From NCBI GenBank assembly GCA_009772935.1, contig WOUR01000002.1, forward strand, positions 62,001 through 126,000: a stretch of DNA of 64,000 bases, read 5' to 3'. Position numbers and translations under genes: made by a program. How positions within the stretch are numbered: position 1 is the stretch's first letter; the number at the start of each line of letters is the position of its first letter. Shown one piece after another: positions 62,116 to 64,000 of this stretch. This DNA comes from Rhodospirillaceae bacterium (GTDB lineage Bacteria > Pseudomonadota > Alphaproteobacteria > Reyranellales > Reyranellaceae). The notes beneath the pieces were generated by a model, which saw nothing but the letters and a program-made list of their open reading frames with translations, did not search any database and was not told the origin of the DNA.

Positions 62116-63081
62116 ATGAAACGCAGGACTTTGCTGATGTCTGCCGCGGCGGCGGCGGTTGGTGCACCCGCGATTGCGCGTGCGCAGGCCTACCCGTCGC
62201 AGACCATTCGCCTGATGCACGGTTACGACGCCGGCTCCAACCCTGACACGATCGCCCGTCACCTCAGCGTGCCGCTGACCGAGATCCTGGGCCAGCAGAT
62301 CGTCATCGAGCCGCGGCCCGGAGCGGCGGAGCGGCTGGCGGCCAGCCAGATCGCGCGCATGAAGCCGGACGGCTACACGCTCTACCTGATGACGGGCGGG
62401 CAGGCCGTGGTGTCGGCCACCGACCGGAGCCTCAGCTACGATCTCCTGAAGGATTTCGACTTCATCTCGATCGTCACACGCTTTCCCTTCGTGCTCTGCG
62501 TGGCGCCGGACTCGCGCTTCAAGACGGTGCAAGCCTACTTCGCGGAGGCGAAGAAGGAGCCGGGCAAGATCACCTACGGGACATCGGGTGTCGGCTCGAC
62601 GCTGCACATGGCGATGGAGCTCATCCTGGAGAAGACGGGGACCAAGATGGTCCACGTTCCGTACAAGGGTGGCATGGGAGCGCCGTACAACGACCTGGTC
62701 GGCGGCCGGCTCGACATGCATGTCGCGACTTTCTCGAGTGCGCAGCCGCTGATGAAGACCGACAAGATGCGCGCGCTCGCGGTCACCTCCAAGGAGCGGC
62801 ATCCAGGCTTCAAGGATGTCCCGACGATCGCCGAAACCCTCGTGCCGGACTACGACGTCGTGTCCTGGCTGGGCTTCACCTCGCCAGCCGGCCTGCCGCC
62901 CGCCATCCGGGATCGTCTCTACGAGGCGTTCAAGCAGGCGATGGCACGGCCCGAGGTGAAGGCCAAGCTGGAAGAGCTGGGCAACGACACGCGCGTCACC
63001 AGTCCGGCCGAGTTCCGGGCGCGGGTGGAAGCCGACATGGCGCGGTGGCGCCCGCTCGCCCACGTCGTCAGCCAGTCCTAG
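62116..63081 (+). CDS. Bug/TctC-family periplasmic binding protein
   Basis: 321 aa. Signal MKRRTLLMSAAAAAVGAPAIARA, then TIRLMHGYDAGSNPDTIARHL, IEPRPGAAERLAASQIARM and HVPYKGGMGAPYNDLVGG, the Bug pattern with a less canonical N-terminal loop. AGGAGGAG precedes its ATG. It may bind the cluster substrate or act as a sensor; no TctA/B genes are nearby. Confidence 0.88.
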   Translation: MKRRTLLMSAAAAAVGAPAIARAQAYPSQTIRLMHGYDAGSNPDTIARHLSVPLTEILGQQIVIEPRPGAAERLAASQIARMKPDGYTLYLMTGGQAVVSATDRSLSYDLLKDFDFISIVTRFPFVLCVAPDSRFKTVQAYFAEAKKEPGKITYGTSGVGSTLHMAMELILEKTGTKMVHVPYKGGMGAPYNDLVGGRLDMHVATFSSAQPLMKTDKMRALAVTSKERHPGFKDVPTIAETLVPDYDVVSWLGFTSPAGLPPAIRDRLYEAFKQAMARPEVKAKLEELGNDTRVTSPAEFRARVEADMARWRPLAHVVSQS

Positions 63082-63113
63082 AGTCAGTTCGAGCGTTCGC
63101 GGGAGAGAGCTTC

Positions 63114-64000
63114 ATGAGCAAGTATGGAATCGGCCAGCCGGTGTTGCGTTTCGAGGACCCGCGCTTGCTGCGCGGGCAGGGCCGCTTCGTCAACGACGTG
63201 AACCTGCATGGACAGACCTACGCCGTGTTCGTTCGCTCTCCGCACGCCCATGCGAAGATCCGGTCGATAGACACCGAGGCCGCGAAAGCGGCGCCCGGTG
63301 TTCTCGCCGTCTACACAGGCCACGATGTGATGGCCGACGGGCTCGGCATGCCGAAGGCCAACATGCCGAGGAAGCGGCCCGACGGTAAGCCGATGTTCGC
63401 GCCGCAGCGGCCGGCGTTGGTCTCCGATCGCGTGCGCTACGTCGGCGATCCGGTGGCGATGGTGGTCGCCGATACGCTGGCCCAGGCCAAGGACGCGGCC
63501 GAGCTGGTCGAGATCGACTATGAGCCCATTCCCTCGGTGACGCTCACCGAGGACACGGTGAAGCCTGGCGCGCCGGCGGTCTGGGACGATTGTCCCGACA
63601 ACATCTCAAATTTCATCGAGCGCGGGAACAAGGCAGCGACCGACGAAGCGATCAAGGGCGCCGCGAAGGTCATCAAGCGCCGCTACGTCATCACGCGCGT
63701 GCATGCCCAGTACATGGAGCCGCGCGGCACCTTGGGCGTCTACGACCAGGGCGAGGATCGCATGACGCTCTATGCGGACGTGCAGTATCCCCACCGCGTG
63801 CGCAACATGCTGGCGCAGAACGTGTTCAAGGTGCCCGAGAGCAAGATGCGGGTGATCACCGGCGATGTCGGCGGCGGTTTCGGCACCAAGGGCTGGCAGT
63901 ATGTCGAGCATCGGCTGACCCTGTGGGCCGCCCGCAAGCTGCTGCGGCCGGTGAAGTGGTGCTGCGAACGCTCGGAAGCGGTGATGGCCGACGAGCATGG
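63114..64000 (+). CDS. Molybdenum hydroxylase large subunit, 3' truncated
   Basis: At least 295 residues, running off the window. Start MSKYGIGQPVLRFEDPRLLRGQGRFVNDV is typical of xanthine dehydrogenase/CO dehydrogenase (CoxL-like) large subunits. RVHAQYMEPRG and VGGGFGTKGWQ are molybdopterin-binding motifs. Hydroxylates heterocycles or aldehydes; small [2Fe-2S] and FAD subunit genes would be expected downstream. GGGAGAGAG precedes ATG 63114. Last gene of the apparent catabolic cluster. Confidence 0.92.
   Translation, partial: MSKYGIGQPVLRFEDPRLLRGQGRFVNDVNLHGQTYAVFVRSPHAHAKIRSIDTEAAKAAPGVLAVYTGHDVMADGLGMPKANMPRKRPDGKPMFAPQRPALVSDRVRYVGDPVAMVVADTLAQAKDAAELVEIDYEPIPSVTLTEDTVKPGAPAVWDDCPDNISNFIERGNKAATDEAIKGAAKVIKRRYVITRVHAQYMEPRGTLGVYDQGEDRMTLYADVQYPHRVRNMLAQNVFKVPESKMRVITGDVGGGFGTKGWQYVEHRLTLWAARKLLRPVKWCCERSEAVMADEH

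Noticed and set aside
1-64000. CRISPR, tRNA, insertion sequences or prophage
   Set aside because: No regularly spaced identical repeats, cloverleaf-like stretches, transposase motifs or phage structural genes were seen; the repeats found are palindromic intergenic units.

Overview
The window is 64 kb of high-GC, densely packed bacterial chromosome. Gene content points to an alphaproteobacterium: three-subunit proton-translocating transhydrogenase (pntAA-pntAB-pntB), rpsU beside a COQ9-family gene, ydcH-type DUF465 genes, xseB-ispA-dxs and tlyA, TIGR02444, and Bug/TctC binding proteins with branched-chain-type ABC transporters. A Rhodospirillales/Reyranella-like organism is my best guess, but this is inference. 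I saw no rRNA, tRNA, CRISPR array, insertion sequence, phage module or replication origin.

Layout. 0-13.1 kb: a truncated UDP-sugar epimerase, a P-loop ATPase, an M3 oligopeptidase, an ABC1/UbiB kinase with an SDR epimerase, a small lipoprotein, a HAD phosphatase/ThDP enzyme pair, a SanA-like protein, a 2-hydroxyacid dehydrogenase and the pnt operon. 13.1-17.9 kb: an unusual accessory operon of TPR protein, remnant MORN gene, two tandem membrane MORN paralogues, HAD-like protein and secreted protein, all tightly spaced or overlapping. 18-24.3 kb: rpsU/COQ9, ydcH-purE-purK, TIGR02444, a second short DUF465 gene, azlCD and a proline-rich membrane protein. 24.3-41 kb: lipid and acyl-CoA metabolism: acyl-CoA synthetase with a histone-H1-like tail, Bug protein, CYP102-type P450-reductase fusion, PrpE, 3-hydroxyacyl-CoA dehydrogenase, methionine aminopeptidase, acyl-CoA dehydrogenase, thiolase, FadJ-type multifunctional enzyme, then a hydratase and a cupin. 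41.9-46 kb: a small unknown, two tandem 2H phosphoesterases, a RibD-C reductase, a PaaI thioesterase and an IclR regulator. 46.1-54.3 kb: xseB-ispA-dxs and tlyA, split by three opposite-strand genes (amidase, peroxiredoxin, SDR), then an RsmC-like methyltransferase. 54.3-64 kb: alcohol dehydrogenase and a probable catabolic operon: branched-chain-type ABC transporter with fused permease-ATPase, GntR regulator, two-domain VOC dioxygenase, Bug protein and the start of a molybdenum hydroxylase large subunit, which runs off the window.

The 24-41 kb genes together supply acyl-CoA activation and a full beta-oxidation cycle, with a LiuR-like operator before the acyl-CoA dehydrogenase gene. The 55-64 kb genes look like uptake plus hydroxylation and ring opening of an unidentified (hetero)aromatic acid.

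Between genes sit paired inverted palindromic repeats (REP/BIME-like) in at least three sequence families. In one family the stems change sequence but keep complementarity. The strongest candidates for undescribed biology are the tandem PH-like/MORN membrane-protein operon with its 16-nt stop/start overlaps (14.1-17.9 kb), a 16-bp perfect hairpin burying the ribosome site of the hydratase gene (40.63-40.68 kb), and the histone-tailed acyl-CoA synthetase.
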